Origin: Paraburkholderia silvatlantica | Lineage (GTDB): Bacteria; Pseudomonadota; Gammaproteobacteria; Burkholderiales; Burkholderiaceae | DNA: 64,000 nucleotides | Reading direction: 5' to 3' | Assembly: GCF_003096715.1 (NCBI RefSeq) | Contig: NZ_QEOL01000001.1 | Span: 405,693-469,692 of the forward strand | Part shown: positions 54,705-62,648 of the stretch, piece by piece | Numbering within the stretch: the stretch's first letter is position 1 | Layout of the letters: each line of letters begins with the position of its first letter | The notes under the pieces: generated by a model | Seen by the model: only the letters and a program-made list of their open reading frames with translations | Told to the model about the DNA's origin: nothing | Database searches by the model: none | Made by a program: the position numbers and the translations under genes

Positions 54705-55157
54705 TCATGCCGGCTCGCCGCGCACGAGCAGCACCGGGCATTGCGCGTTGCGCACGAACTCCTCCGCCACACTGCCCAGAAAGGCGCGCCTGACGCCGCG
54801 CCGTCCATGCGTGCCGAGCACAACGAGTTGTGCTCCGAAACGCGATGCGCACGCTTGCAGACAGTCCGCAACGCTTTGCGTGACGCCGGCCACTTCGAGC
54901 AGTTGCGTCTCGCAGTTCACGCCCGCCGCCTTCGCTTCGGAGCGTGCTGCTTCGAGCCGCGTTTTGGCCTCCTCGCGATACGACGCGAGCAGTTCCACCG
55001 GAACGTAGGTGAGCCCCATGCCGAACGGCGCCACGACGTCGATCACGTGGGCCACGCACAGCCGGCCGCCCGTCAGCTGCGCCATGCGCAACGCTTCGGC
55101 GAGTGCCAGCTTCGCAGTATCGCTACCGTCGAATGCAATCAGAATCTTCTCGTACAT
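54705..55157 (-). CDS. Single-domain universal stress protein UspA
   Basis: A 150-residue UspA protein starting MYEKILIAFDGSDTAKLALA. The complete ATP-binding motif is GTHGRRGVRRAFLGSVAEEF near the end, followed by the VLLV strand. Two tandem Fnr-type boxes lie upstream at 55240 and 55285, with the nearer one centred 90 bp from the start. This is the fourth universal stress gene in 11 kb. Confidence 0.95.
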   Translation of the reverse strand: MYEKILIAFDGSDTAKLALAEALRMAQLTGGRLCVAHVIDVVAPFGMGLTYVPVELLASYREEAKTRLEAARSEAKAAGVNCETQLLEVAGVTQSVADCLQACASRFGAQLVVLGTHGRRGVRRAFLGSVAEEFVRNAQCPVLLVRGEPA

Positions 55158-55239
55158 GGTCTGCCTCCTGACCCGCGGGCTATCCCGCACTGCATCGCGT
55201 TACCTGACGCCTATCTTCGGGTTGCATTGCGTCACACCA

Positions 55240-55253
55240 TTGATTTGCATCAA
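55240..55253. promoter_or_regulatory. Consensus Fnr box upstream of uspA
   Basis: TTGAT-TTGC-ATCAA matches the consensus exactly, centred 90 bp before the ATG at 55157. Confidence 0.8.
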
Positions 55254-55284
55254 GAGACAAACCTCCCTCGAGGGACGGCATGGC

Positions 55285-55298
55285 TTGATTTGCATCAG
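55285..55298. promoter_or_regulatory. Second tandem Fnr-type box upstream of uspA
   Basis: TTGAT-TTGC-ATCAG repeats the neighbouring box (same spacer) with one mismatch, centred 45 bp further upstream. Tandem boxes can give stronger or repressible control. Confidence 0.65.
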
Positions 55299-55436
55299 AG
55301 GCGGCGGTACCGGACGCGGGATGCTGCTGCTGAGGCAAAACCCGCCGCTGCCGATCACGAGACGGTCGGCGCCGATCGCGAAAGCGCTGGCACAGAAAGA
55401 AGGCGCGCCAGTTGTGACGAACTCGCGAGGCCGGAA

Positions 55437-55805
55437 CTAGGGCCGCTTGTGACCGAGTATCGAAAAGTGCTTTTCCCCTTTCGGCGATTCCTCCCCGCCT
55501 AGCACCCCGAATTCGATCGGAGACTTTGTGTAGAAGACACGGACGTGCTCAGCCTCTACCGCGTCGAGCATACGTTGCGCCTCATCTTCTGTGACGGCGA
55601 GGATGATCTGCACCGGCTGGTCGGCGAGATTCAGCAGATGTGCCCCATGATGTGCGCCCGCGTGCCCCGTGCCCTCCGCACAATTGATGACCGAGACGCC
55701 GTGGATCCCCAACCGGCTCGCTTCGTGCAGCAGCCATTCGCACACCGTCCGATGGTCGTGATGACGGTTATGCTCGGTATAAAACGTAAGCTGATAGCCG
55801 TTCAT
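55437..55805 (-). CDS. DUF190 family protein, first copy
   Basis: A 122-residue protein of the DUF190 (PII-like fold) family (MNGYQLTFYTEHNRHHDHRT). Family traits are EWLLHEASRLGIHGVSVIN, then a Gly/His-rich loop and ADQPVQIILAVTEDEAQRML. DUF190 proteins are predicted to bind small ligands and are often next to crcB fluoride channels, which are absent here. A related gene lies 224 bp upstream. Confidence 0.85.
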   Translation of the reverse strand: MNGYQLTFYTEHNRHHDHRTVCEWLLHEASRLGIHGVSVINCAEGTGHAGAHHGAHLLNLADQPVQIILAVTEDEAQRMLDAVEAEHVRVFYTKSPIEFGVLGGEESPKGEKHFSILGHKRP

Positions 55806-56029
55806 GGGTTCCTCCGCCCGCTCGCACGAGTGCCGCTGCAACCACAGGGAGTGCCTGGCGCCGCCCCTTGCCCGAAGGACCTTTGGTTAGTGCCGTTGGT
55901 CAATTCTAGTGCAACCGTCCGACGCCGGCATATGCTGCATCGCAGCGCGCTGTTTATCGTCAGCCCAGGTATGCGCCGTGAGCGGGATTCACGATATTGC
56001 ATCACCCGCCGGGGCCGTGTCGAAGTCCA

Positions 56030-56359
56030 TCAACTCTCTCCTTTCGTTCCAAGCGTGGCGTATTCGATTCGCGTACGCGTATAAAAAAGGCGAACGACGC
56101 CGACATTCAGCTTTTCAAGCAGATCGTCGATGCGGGCATCTTCGGCAATGAACGTGACGGCGACCGACTGTTCCGCAAGCTCAAAAAAGCGCGCCGCATG
56201 ATATTTTCCCTTCGCGTCGACGCCCTCTGCTATTTCGACGACCGTTGCGCCTTGAATGCCGGCGCGTTTGGCCTCCTCGAGTATCCAGTCCACGACCGGC
56301 AGGTGCCGTACGCGATGACCCTGATTCGCCGCGAATACAGTGAGCTGGCTACCTTGCAT
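56030..56359 (-). CDS. DUF190 family protein, second copy
   Basis: A 109-residue DUF190 protein (MQGSQLTVFAANQGHRVRHL). It shares HLPVVDWILEEAKRAGIQGATVVEIAEGV in family order and SVAVTFIAEDARIDDLLEKL with the copy downstream, including the ending in which both have FYT near an ExA/ExG-LG motif. Its start codon is inferred from the alignment. The pair may form a hetero-oligomer with PII-like signalling, but there is no direct evidence for the ligand. Confidence 0.82.
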   Translation of the reverse strand: MQGSQLTVFAANQGHRVRHLPVVDWILEEAKRAGIQGATVVEIAEGVDAKGKYHAARFFELAEQSVAVTFIAEDARIDDLLEKLNVGVVRLFYTRTRIEYATLGTKGES

Positions 56360-56552
56360 GAGTGCCTCCCGCCGCCAGGTGATTGAATGTGCCGGGCCCG
56401 TGATGCGCCACCTGGATGGCCTCGCCCACGACACGACAGAAACGGTTGAAAACCCATGATTGCACATAGTCCCATGCAGGGCATCACGCTTGACCGCCTG
56501 ACGACCGCTGCGGCACACACCCGGCGGCACGCAGTGGGTCGATACCCACCGG

Positions 56553-57236
56553 TCAAAAGCCTGGCTCACGGCGCGCGAGCAGTGCATTGGCCATCCACTG
56601 CAGCGTACCGCACAGCAGCAGATAGACGAGCCCGACGAACAGGAAGATTTGCGCGGGATAGATCAGCAGACGGTTGTTGAGCTGATTGGCGAGGAACGTG
56701 AATTCCGGCACGCCAACGATATAGGCGAGCGACGTATCCTTGACCAACGCCACCCACTGATTGACGAACGACGGCATCATCACTCGCGCCGCTTGCGGCA
56801 GGATGACTTCGCGTAATGCCTGCCAGCGCGTCAAGCCAAGCGAAAGCGCTGCCTGCCCCTGCCCTGCGCCGATCGACGCGATGCCCGCATAAACCGAATG
56901 CGACAGATACGCGCCGCCGATCAGCGCCAGCGCACTTACAACGGTCGCAAGACCAGGAACGTCGATGTGCAGCAGGATCGGCATCAGGAAGAAGGTCCAG
57001 AAGATCAGCATCAGCACGGGTATTGCACGAAAGAATGCGACCACCGCGGTCAGCGTGAGACGGACGACTCCGCGTGTCATGGCGAGCGCAACGCCAAGCG
57101 CGAATCCGATCAGGGCCGCGAGCAACGCCGACACGACCGAGAGCGCGATCGTCAGCGCAACGCCTCCCAGCGGTCCCGCCGGAAACGCACCGATCATCAA
57201 ATAGCGCAAGGCGGGTAACCACGCGAACTCGTTCAC
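56553..57236 (-). CDS. Polar amino-acid ABC transporter permease
   Basis: A 227-residue inner-membrane permease of the HisMQ type. The GTG start at 57236 overlaps the stop of the upstream permease. Several hydrophobic helices are present (LTIALSVVSALLAALIGFAL; VVAFFRAIPVLMLIFWTFFL), along with the EAA-like cytoplasmic loop LGLTRWQALREVILPQAARV that contacts the ATPase. It pairs with the next permease and the binding protein. No ATPase gene is visible in the window. Confidence 0.92.
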   Translation of the reverse strand: MNEFAWLPALRYLMIGAFPAGPLGGVALTIALSVVSALLAALIGFALGVALAMTRGVVRLTLTAVVAFFRAIPVLMLIFWTFFLMPILLHIDVPGLATVVSALALIGGAYLSHSVYAGIASIGAGQGQAALSLGLTRWQALREVILPQAARVMMPSFVNQWVALVKDTSLAYIVGVPEFTFLANQLNNRLLIYPAQIFLFVGLVYLLLCGTLQWMANALLARREPGF

Positions 57237-57964
57237 GCACGGCCTCGCAGCAAACCGTGCTGGCCGGCGCGTTGCCAGAGCACCAGCGCGACTTCGATGA
57301 CAGCGATGGCCAGCACATAGAATACGGTCGCGGTGCCGAATGCCTGGAAGGTCCTGAAGCTTTCGGTATCGACCTGCCGCGACATGTACGAGAGCTCGCC
57401 AACGCCTATCGCCATCGTCAGCGACGAGTTTTTGATCACGTTCATGTATTGACCAGCGAGCGGCGGCGTCGCAATGCGCAACGCCTGCGGCAGGATCACG
57501 TAACGCAGGGTCGAGTAGCGGCGCATGCCAAGCGCCGCAGCCGCGTGCCACTGTGCGTGGTTCACGCCGCGCATGCCGGCCAGGAACTCTTCGCCGATGA
57601 AGGCCGTGGTGTAGCAGGTCAATCCGACCCAGCCTGCGAACAGTTCGAAACTCGGCCAGCGCAGCGTGAGTGGCCCAAACGTCGCGAGGTGCGGCGTATT
57701 AAGCCAGGTCATCCAGCTGGACGGCAGTATGGCCGCGACGCCGAAGTACCAGAACAGCAATTGGACAAGCAGTGGAGAATTGCGGAAGACGAACACGTAG
57801 AGCGCCGCAGCGCGTGCAACCGTGCGAGTGCGGGCCATGCGCGCAACCGCAAGCAGAAAGCCCAGCGGTGTCGCGCACGAAGCCGCGCTGGCAGAGAGCA
57901 TCAGCGTTACGAAGAAGCCTTGTTCAAGCCACGCGAGATACTTCGGTTCAAGCCAGTTATGCAT
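57233..57964 (-). CDS. Polar amino-acid ABC transporter permease
   Basis: A 243-residue permease (MHNWLEPKYLAWLEQGFFVT). The YVFVFRNSPLLVQLLFWYFG stretch and the EAA-type loop LGMRRYSTLRYVILPQALRI are typical of glutamate/aspartate-type (GltJ) permeases. It starts 16 bp after the binding-protein gene and overlaps the second permease by 4 bp, so all three form one operon. Confidence 0.93.
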   Translation of the reverse strand: MHNWLEPKYLAWLEQGFFVTLMLSASAASCATPLGFLLAVARMARTRTVARAAALYVFVFRNSPLLVQLLFWYFGVAAILPSSWMTWLNTPHLATFGPLTLRWPSFELFAGWVGLTCYTTAFIGEEFLAGMRGVNHAQWHAAAALGMRRYSTLRYVILPQALRIATPPLAGQYMNVIKNSSLTMAIGVGELSYMSRQVDTESFRTFQAFGTATVFYVLAIAVIEVALVLWQRAGQHGLLRGRA

Positions 57965-57980
57965 GAATCGGGCGCCGCGC

Positions 57981-58814
57981 TCAACCGTTCTTTTGCGGGT
58001 CGCCGATCTTGAAGAGACGGGGCAGCGGAGCCGCACTCTTCGGGCCGAACCACTTGTCGTAAATCTGCGCAGCTTCGCCGTCGTTTTCCAGGTGCGTCAG
58101 CGTGCTGTTCACCGCATCAAGCAGACGCGTCTCGCCTTTGGGCACACCAACGCCTTCGTAGTCGTTCGAGATCGTGAACGGGGAAATCTCGTAGTTCGCC
58201 TTGTCCGGCGCGCGCGCAAGCAACGCGACGAGCTTCGGACCGTCCTGCGTGATGGCCTGCACGTTGCCCGTGCGCAGCGCAGCGAAAGCGAACGGCGTGT
58301 CATCGTAAGCGACGATGGTTGCGTTCGGGAATTTGGCGCGCACCTGCTGCTCGTTGGTCGTACCTTTATCTGCGCCGATACGCAAACCATTGATCTGTTC
58401 CGAAGACTTCAATACACCCTTCTTTGCAATGAACTGGGTGCCGGACGCGAAGTATGGCGTGCTGAAATCCACCTCTTTCTTGCGTTCGTCGGTAATCGTA
58501 AAGTTGGCGAAAACCAGATCGACTTTTCCCGACTTCAGAAATGCGATGCGATTGGCGGGATTGGTGGGCTGAATTTCGAGCTTCACACCGAGACTCCTGG
58601 CGACGGCGCGCGCATAGTCCACGTCGAGCCCGACGATCTGATTGTCTTTCGGATCGACGAAGCCGAACGGCGGATTGCTGTCGAATGCAGCAACACGCAA
58701 CACGCCCGCCCGCTTGATGTCGTCCAGACGATCCGCATGTGCGGTGGTCGATGCCACGACCAGGAGTGCTGTCAACAGTGCGCCTGGCACTGCGCCCCAG
58801 ATGCTGCTTTTCAT
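57981..58814 (-). CDS. Amino-acid ABC transporter substrate-binding protein
   Basis: A 277-residue periplasmic binding protein. A signal peptide (MKSSIWGAVPGALLTALLVV ending TAHA) is followed by the DRLDDIKRAGVLRVAAFDSN start, GLDVDYARAVARSLGVKLEI, and NFTITDERKKEVDFSTPYF. These match family 3 amino-acid binding proteins of the glutamate/aspartate group. It is the first gene of the ABC operon. Specificity cannot be set from sequence alone. Confidence 0.93.
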   Translation of the reverse strand: MKSSIWGAVPGALLTALLVVASTTAHADRLDDIKRAGVLRVAAFDSNPPFGFVDPKDNQIVGLDVDYARAVARSLGVKLEIQPTNPANRIAFLKSGKVDLVFANFTITDERKKEVDFSTPYFASGTQFIAKKGVLKSSEQINGLRIGADKGTTNEQQVRAKFPNATIVAYDDTPFAFAALRTGNVQAITQDGPKLVALLARAPDKANYEISPFTISNDYEGVGVPKGETRLLDAVNSTLTHLENDGEAAQIYDKWFGPKSAAPLPRLFKIGDPQKNG

Positions 58815-59295
58815 TATCGGATTTCCTTCTTTTCTCGTTGTCCTTGTGCGGCCACACTGAATCTACGTGCTGGCAAAGTACGCAGCCTATCTGCATGACG
58901 CACGCGAACAAACCAAGTATTTTTCAGATCCAAAGCGTTGCCGGCGATATGGGCAAAACGGCACACCGCGAGCGCCGCAGGTAATGTTGACGCATGCTTC
59001 TTTGCATGCAGGCTTGCGCTGCAACTCTTGCCGGGAAAATCGCATCGACGCGGTAATGTCGGCTATGGAAACGCCATCGACTTGCATTTCTTTCGCGCGC
59101 AAAAAATTGAATGCGAACAGGTTACCAGGTTCTTACAACTTCAAGGGGTTATCACCCTTGACCAGGGCATGTCGGCTGCTTAGCATCAACACGGGACTTT
59201 GCCTTGAGCTTCTTCATCGACGAGTCGATGAGTCCGTTTCAGACTTCGGCAATGCTCGATGCAACGCCCGGTTTGTCTGCATCAGGGGGACTTTT
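58815..59295. other. Gene-free stretch upstream of the membrane-anchor gene
   Basis: About 480 bp without a plausible gene. It should include the divergent promoters of the ABC operon and the membrane-domain gene. A short repeat AAGGG-GTTATCA-CCCTT near 59,142 could form a weak hairpin. Confidence 0.4.
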
Positions 59296-59715
59296 ATGTC
59301 TTACCGCCGCTGGACGTCTCCTGCCGAGACCGCAGAATGGATCATCCTCGTCGGCGCAGCTTTCGCAGTGCTGGGCGGGTGGATACCCTGGATGGGCCAC
59401 GCGCCTTACTACTTTGTTGCCGGTGTTGCACTGATCGGCGCGGGCATCCTCATGCTTTGGAACCGCTCAGCGGGACTATGGTGGTATTTCGGCATGTTCG
59501 CCGCCGCCCTGATCTGGTCGATCTTCAAGGTTGGCCTGGATGGCTGGAGCCTGCTGCCGCGACTCTTCGTGCTCGCACTGATCGGCATCGGGATAAGCCT
59601 GGTCATCCTCACCAGCAACTCCCCAGTCGGCCGGCCACTGCGCATGGCGGCAATCATCACGGCGGTGTTCTACGTCGTTGCGATCGGCAGCATGCTCTGG
59701 TCTGCCGTCTCCTGA
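59296..59715 (+). CDS. Orphan membrane domain related to the anchor of PQQ glucose/polyol dehydrogenases
   Basis: A 139-residue protein with about five hydrophobic helices (MSYRRWTSPAETAEWIILVG; GHAPYYFVAGVALIGAGILM; IWSIFKVGLDGWSLLPRLFV). It aligns with residues about 28-110 of the gcd product in this window: both have GG-W, PYYxVxGV and W-L-PR at matching spacings. It ends where the PQQ propeller should start, as in the small SldB subunit of polyol dehydrogenases. No SldA-like catalytic subunit is adjacent. An AGGGGG site precedes the start. Confidence 0.75.
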   Translation: MSYRRWTSPAETAEWIILVGAAFAVLGGWIPWMGHAPYYFVAGVALIGAGILMLWNRSAGLWWYFGMFAAALIWSIFKVGLDGWSLLPRLFVLALIGIGISLVILTSNSPVGRPLRMAAIITAVFYVVAIGSMLWSAVS

Positions 59716-60117
59716 TCAGGACCGAAGGCGTCCGTTCACAAACGAATCCTGCGGGCCGGCAACGGCGGTCTTCGTCGTCGGTCGGATCTCCACCTGGTTG
59801 ATCTTTCAAGCGACGAATCGAGCGGCCAACTCATGCCGAAGGCCGACCGCATTCATGAGATGGTGCGGTGCGTTTTACCGCAAGCCCGCATTCCTCCTGC
59901 CACGTTTGCACCACGCATTAGTCGTCCGCCGCCAATTTCAGGCAATCGGAATACTTTCGCGCGCTGCGCATCATATTTCGATGGGTCATATGGATATATC
60001 TCCGAATATCGTATCTTATTCGGAGTCCATATCGATAAATAAGCGAGTTTACCATCGATCCGCTGCGCGCGAAGCTGCGTGCCCTGACGTCGGCGCGGTG
60101 AACGCCGCAATCCGTGG
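59716..60117. other. Gene-free stretch with an AT-rich inverted repeat
   Basis: About 400 bp without a credible gene. It contains the inverted repeat annotated at 59988-60032. The rest is unremarkable. Confidence 0.4.
59988..60032. repeat. AT-rich nested inverted repeat
   Basis: CTCCGAATA (60000-60008) and TATTCGGAG (60017-60025) are perfect 9-bp complements around an 8-nt loop. Outer arms ATATGGA and TCCATAT extend the symmetry with a bulge. The AT content is far above the surroundings. It could be an operator, terminator or the relic of a mobile element. Confidence 0.55.
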
Positions 60118-60810
60118 TCAGCCGTCCTGGCGGTTTGCCCACGCCTTCACGTACACGGGGGCCTCGCGCTCCGGCGCGGCTGTATCGGCCACGGGCGGCG
60201 ATGGTGCAAGCGTCAAAGGCAGCACGCCTGCCCAGACGGGCCGATCCATGTCCGCCTCATCGTCCTTCGGGCCGCCCGTGCGGATCTTCGTCACCGATTC
60301 CGCGAGCGCAATGCGCATGACCGTGGTCGCCGCCAGCTCCTTGCGACTGCCCGCACGCACTTCATGCCGGCGGCCCGGCGCAATGTGTTCCATGAAGGCA
60401 TCGAGCACGGCCGCCTTGTACTCTTCTGTTACTGCCTCGAATACGCCGTAAATGACGGCGGAACGATAGTTCATCGAATGATTGAACGCGGAGCGGGCGA
60501 GCACGAGTCCATCGAGATGCGTAACGGTCACGCAAACCTGGGCGCCATCGGCTGCGAGGCGCAGCATGCGGCTGCCGTTCGAACCGTGAATGTAGAGATG
60601 ATCGCCTTCGCGCCAGCATGCGGTGGGGATGCAATGCACGCCGTGCTCGTCGGCGAAGGCGACGTGGCAGACGTAGGCCTCGTCAAGAATCGCGTGCAGC
60701 GTCGCCGCGTCGTAGTGCGCGCGCTGCGCGACCCGGCGCACGCGCGTACGTGGCGAAGGTGCCGCGCTGGTGTCGGCGGCGGGTTCGTTGACGGTATCGG
60801 CGAGGGACAT
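60118..60810 (-). CDS. Pyridoxamine 5'-phosphate oxidase-related flavin-binding protein
   Basis: A 230-residue protein of the PNPOx-like split-barrel family. The barrel runs from HYDAATLHAILDEAYVCHVA (about residue 32) through IPTACWREGDHLYIHGSNGS and VCVTVTHLDGLVLARSAFNH to the NYRSAVIYGVFEAV strand. Such proteins bind FMN or F420-like flavins and often act as reductases of unknown specificity. A Pro/Ala/Glu-rich C-terminal tail is extra. It is not the vitamin B6 PdxH enzyme, which has different conserved residues. Confidence 0.85.
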   Translation of the reverse strand: MSLADTVNEPAADTSAAPSPRTRVRRVAQRAHYDAATLHAILDEAYVCHVAFADEHGVHCIPTACWREGDHLYIHGSNGSRMLRLAADGAQVCVTVTHLDGLVLARSAFNHSMNYRSAVIYGVFEAVTEEYKAAVLDAFMEHIAPGRRHEVRAGSRKELAATTVMRIALAESVTKIRTGGPKDDEADMDRPVWAGVLPLTLAPSPPVADTAAPEREAPVYVKAWANRQDG

Positions 60811-61022
60811 CGTTTGCTTCCTCTACGGTTCGGGTTGAGATGCCGCCTACGATAGACAGGGCGTGGCCCTATGGGTAGATCCAGACTTGCCTTTTGTCGT
60901 GGAGCCACTGATCGGCTTAGGGGTGGTCGAGGACGGTTGATCGCAGGTAATACATCGTAAACCGTAAGATTCCCAACCAAATTCCCCGTAATATCTCTTA
61001 TCGGGATTTGTCAGGAAAAAGC

Positions 61023-61050
61023 TGCACGATCAAAAAATCTCCTGTACAAT
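61023..61050 (+). promoter_or_regulatory. Probable promoter of the tRNA pair
   Basis: TACAAT at 61045-61050 is a good -10 element 15 bp before tRNA-Asn. TGCACG about 16 bp upstream is a weak -35. Confidence 0.4.
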
Positions 61051-61064
61051 CCGGCCTCCTTGAT

Positions 61065-61140
61065 TCCCCGATAGCTCAGTCGGTAGAGCGCCGGACTGTT
61101 AATCCGTAGGTCCCTGGTTCGAGCCCAGGTCGGGGAGCCA
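61065..61140 (+). tRNA. tRNA-Asn (GTT)
   Basis: A full 76-nt cloverleaf can be drawn: acceptor TCCCCGA/TCGGGGA, D-loop AGCTCAGTCGGTAGAGC, anticodon arm with GTT in CTGTTAA, T-arm CCTGGTTCGAGCCCAGG and an encoded CCA end. The anticodon decodes AAC and AAT. It is five bases from the next tRNA and probably shares a transcript with it. Confidence 0.97.
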
Positions 61141-61145
61141 GACAT

Positions 61146-61221
61146 GCGGGAGTAGCTCAGTTGGTAGAGCGCAACCTTGCCAAGGTTGAGGTCGCGAGTT
61201 CGAGACTCGTCTCCCGCTCCA
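61146..61221 (+). tRNA. tRNA-Gly (GCC)
   Basis: A 76-nt tRNA with acceptor GCGGGAG/CTCCCGC, D-arm AGCTCAGTTGGTAGAGC, anticodon GCC in CTTGCCAAG, T-arm GCGAGTTCGAGACTCGT and encoded CCA. It reads GGC and GGT. It follows tRNA-Asn by 5 bp. Confidence 0.97.
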
Positions 61222-61577
61222 GCATCCACGCAGCAGCGTATTGCGTCTGGCTACTCTCGTTTCCCAACCGAAGCCAGAGCGCATATTCCTTGCTTCGCGA
61301 TCCCAATTAATTGAAAACGGATAATCGCAGAGAGACCATTCATTGACCGGTCTTGCGCGTTATTTGTAGAAAATATAAGTCGCGATATAAGGCGAGCTAC
61401 CCGACTCGTGCTCGGTCGAGCACGACGCAGCCGGCTTCACGCCGCCAACCGTCCTTACCCGCCGCACGTAGCGCACGGATGCGAGCATGCCCTGCGATCC
61501 GGTGGAATGCGTCTCAAGCGACACAACTCGCTGCGCAACACCCCGGCGCGGACTGCAGGAACCGGTCGCTTCCGGGA
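61222..61577. other. Gene-free stretch downstream of the tRNA genes
   Basis: About 355 bp between tRNA-Gly and the stop of the hpnL-like gene. No credible gene or clear terminator is seen. Confidence 0.4.
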
Positions 61578-62588
61578 TCATTCCGTGCGGGCGCGCGTGG
61601 CCGCGCCCTCTGTGCGGCGCTTTGACGGCCAGCCATACTCGGCCGCCTGCCAGGCAAGCAGCCCGGGCAAATAGAACATCAGATCGCGCACGCGTCTTGC
61701 GCCCGCGAGCGCGAGGCAGGTGGGCGCATCGAACCCCAGCAATCCGCCGATCACGACGAAACCGCCCTCCTGCACACCAAGGCCGGCTGGCACCAGAAAC
61801 GCGATGCTGCTCAGCATCTGGATCAGGGCTTCGATCACGAACGCCTGCACGAAGGTCGCGTCCGTGCCGAGCACGCGCAATGCGAGCCAGATTTCTAGTG
61901 CATAGCCGAGGCATTGCAGCGTCTGCCAGACGAGCACGTAGCGCACGACCACGCCGGTTTGCCGCCAGATCAGCTTGAGGGATAGATCGACGCGCGCGGA
62001 TTTGCCCACGAGATCGACGACCTTGCCGCTCGTGACACGGTTGAGCGTGCGTGCCGCGCGCTCGAAGGGCCGCGCATGCTGCACGAGCGCAAAGAGCACG
62101 AGCAGCGGGATGAAGCCCGCGAGGCCCCATGCGAGCCGCCCTGCGAACCGCGCGGTATCGGAAGAGGAATGTTCGAGCAGATAGCCGGCTGCAAGCAACG
62201 CAAAGAGCACCTGACTGATCAGCGTGAGTTGCATGTCGGCGATGAGGCTCGCCACCGCCGTGGCCGGCCGTACGCCCGCACGGCCAAGCAACCGGAACGA
62301 CACGAGTTCCCCGCCCACGCGCGCGACGGGCAGCAAGCCGTTGATCGACTCGCGAATCCACACGAGTTTGAGCATCGTCGCGAACGACGGGCGCTGCGCC
62401 GCGCGAATCAGGCTGCGCCAGTCCCATGCATTCGCGCACATCGGCAGGATATGCACGATGGCCGCCAGCACGAGTCCCATGCCCGCGCCGCGCAACAGTT
62501 GCAGCACTGCCGCAGGATGTTCGCGCCAAACGAGCCACACGGCGATCGCAAGACCGACCAGGGCGGCGATACGTCCCATGTGCTTCAT
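61578..62588 (-). CDS. hpnL: HpnL-like membrane protein (UPF0104 / flippase-like)
   Basis: A 336-residue integral membrane protein of the lysylphosphatidylglycerol-synthase transmembrane (UPF0104) family. About eight helices are visible, with LPVARVGGELVSFRLLGRAG and AFLVPAGLGVQEGGFVVIGG as family signatures. Members called HpnL are associated with hopanoid synthesis and transport. It lies 60 bp downstream of hpnI on the same strand, which supports the assignment. The start could also be the ATG three codons in. Confidence 0.7.
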   Translation of the reverse strand: MKHMGRIAALVGLAIAVWLVWREHPAAVLQLLRGAGMGLVLAAIVHILPMCANAWDWRSLIRAAQRPSFATMLKLVWIRESINGLLPVARVGGELVSFRLLGRAGVRPATAVASLIADMQLTLISQVLFALLAAGYLLEHSSSDTARFAGRLAWGLAGFIPLLVLFALVQHARPFERAARTLNRVTSGKVVDLVGKSARVDLSLKLIWRQTGVVVRYVLVWQTLQCLGYALEIWLALRVLGTDATFVQAFVIEALIQMLSSIAFLVPAGLGVQEGGFVVIGGLLGFDAPTCLALAGARRVRDLMFYLPGLLAWQAAEYGWPSKRRTEGAATRARTE

Positions 62589-62648
62589 CTGCGGGTGCTC
62601 TCTGGTGGATGCTCCCGTCTCATTGTGCCCCCCAATCTACTGTGACGC

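Noticed and set aside
55806..56029. Search for a fluoride riboswitch near the DUF190 genes
   Set aside because: No conserved fluoride-riboswitch core could be recognised, and no crcB is present.
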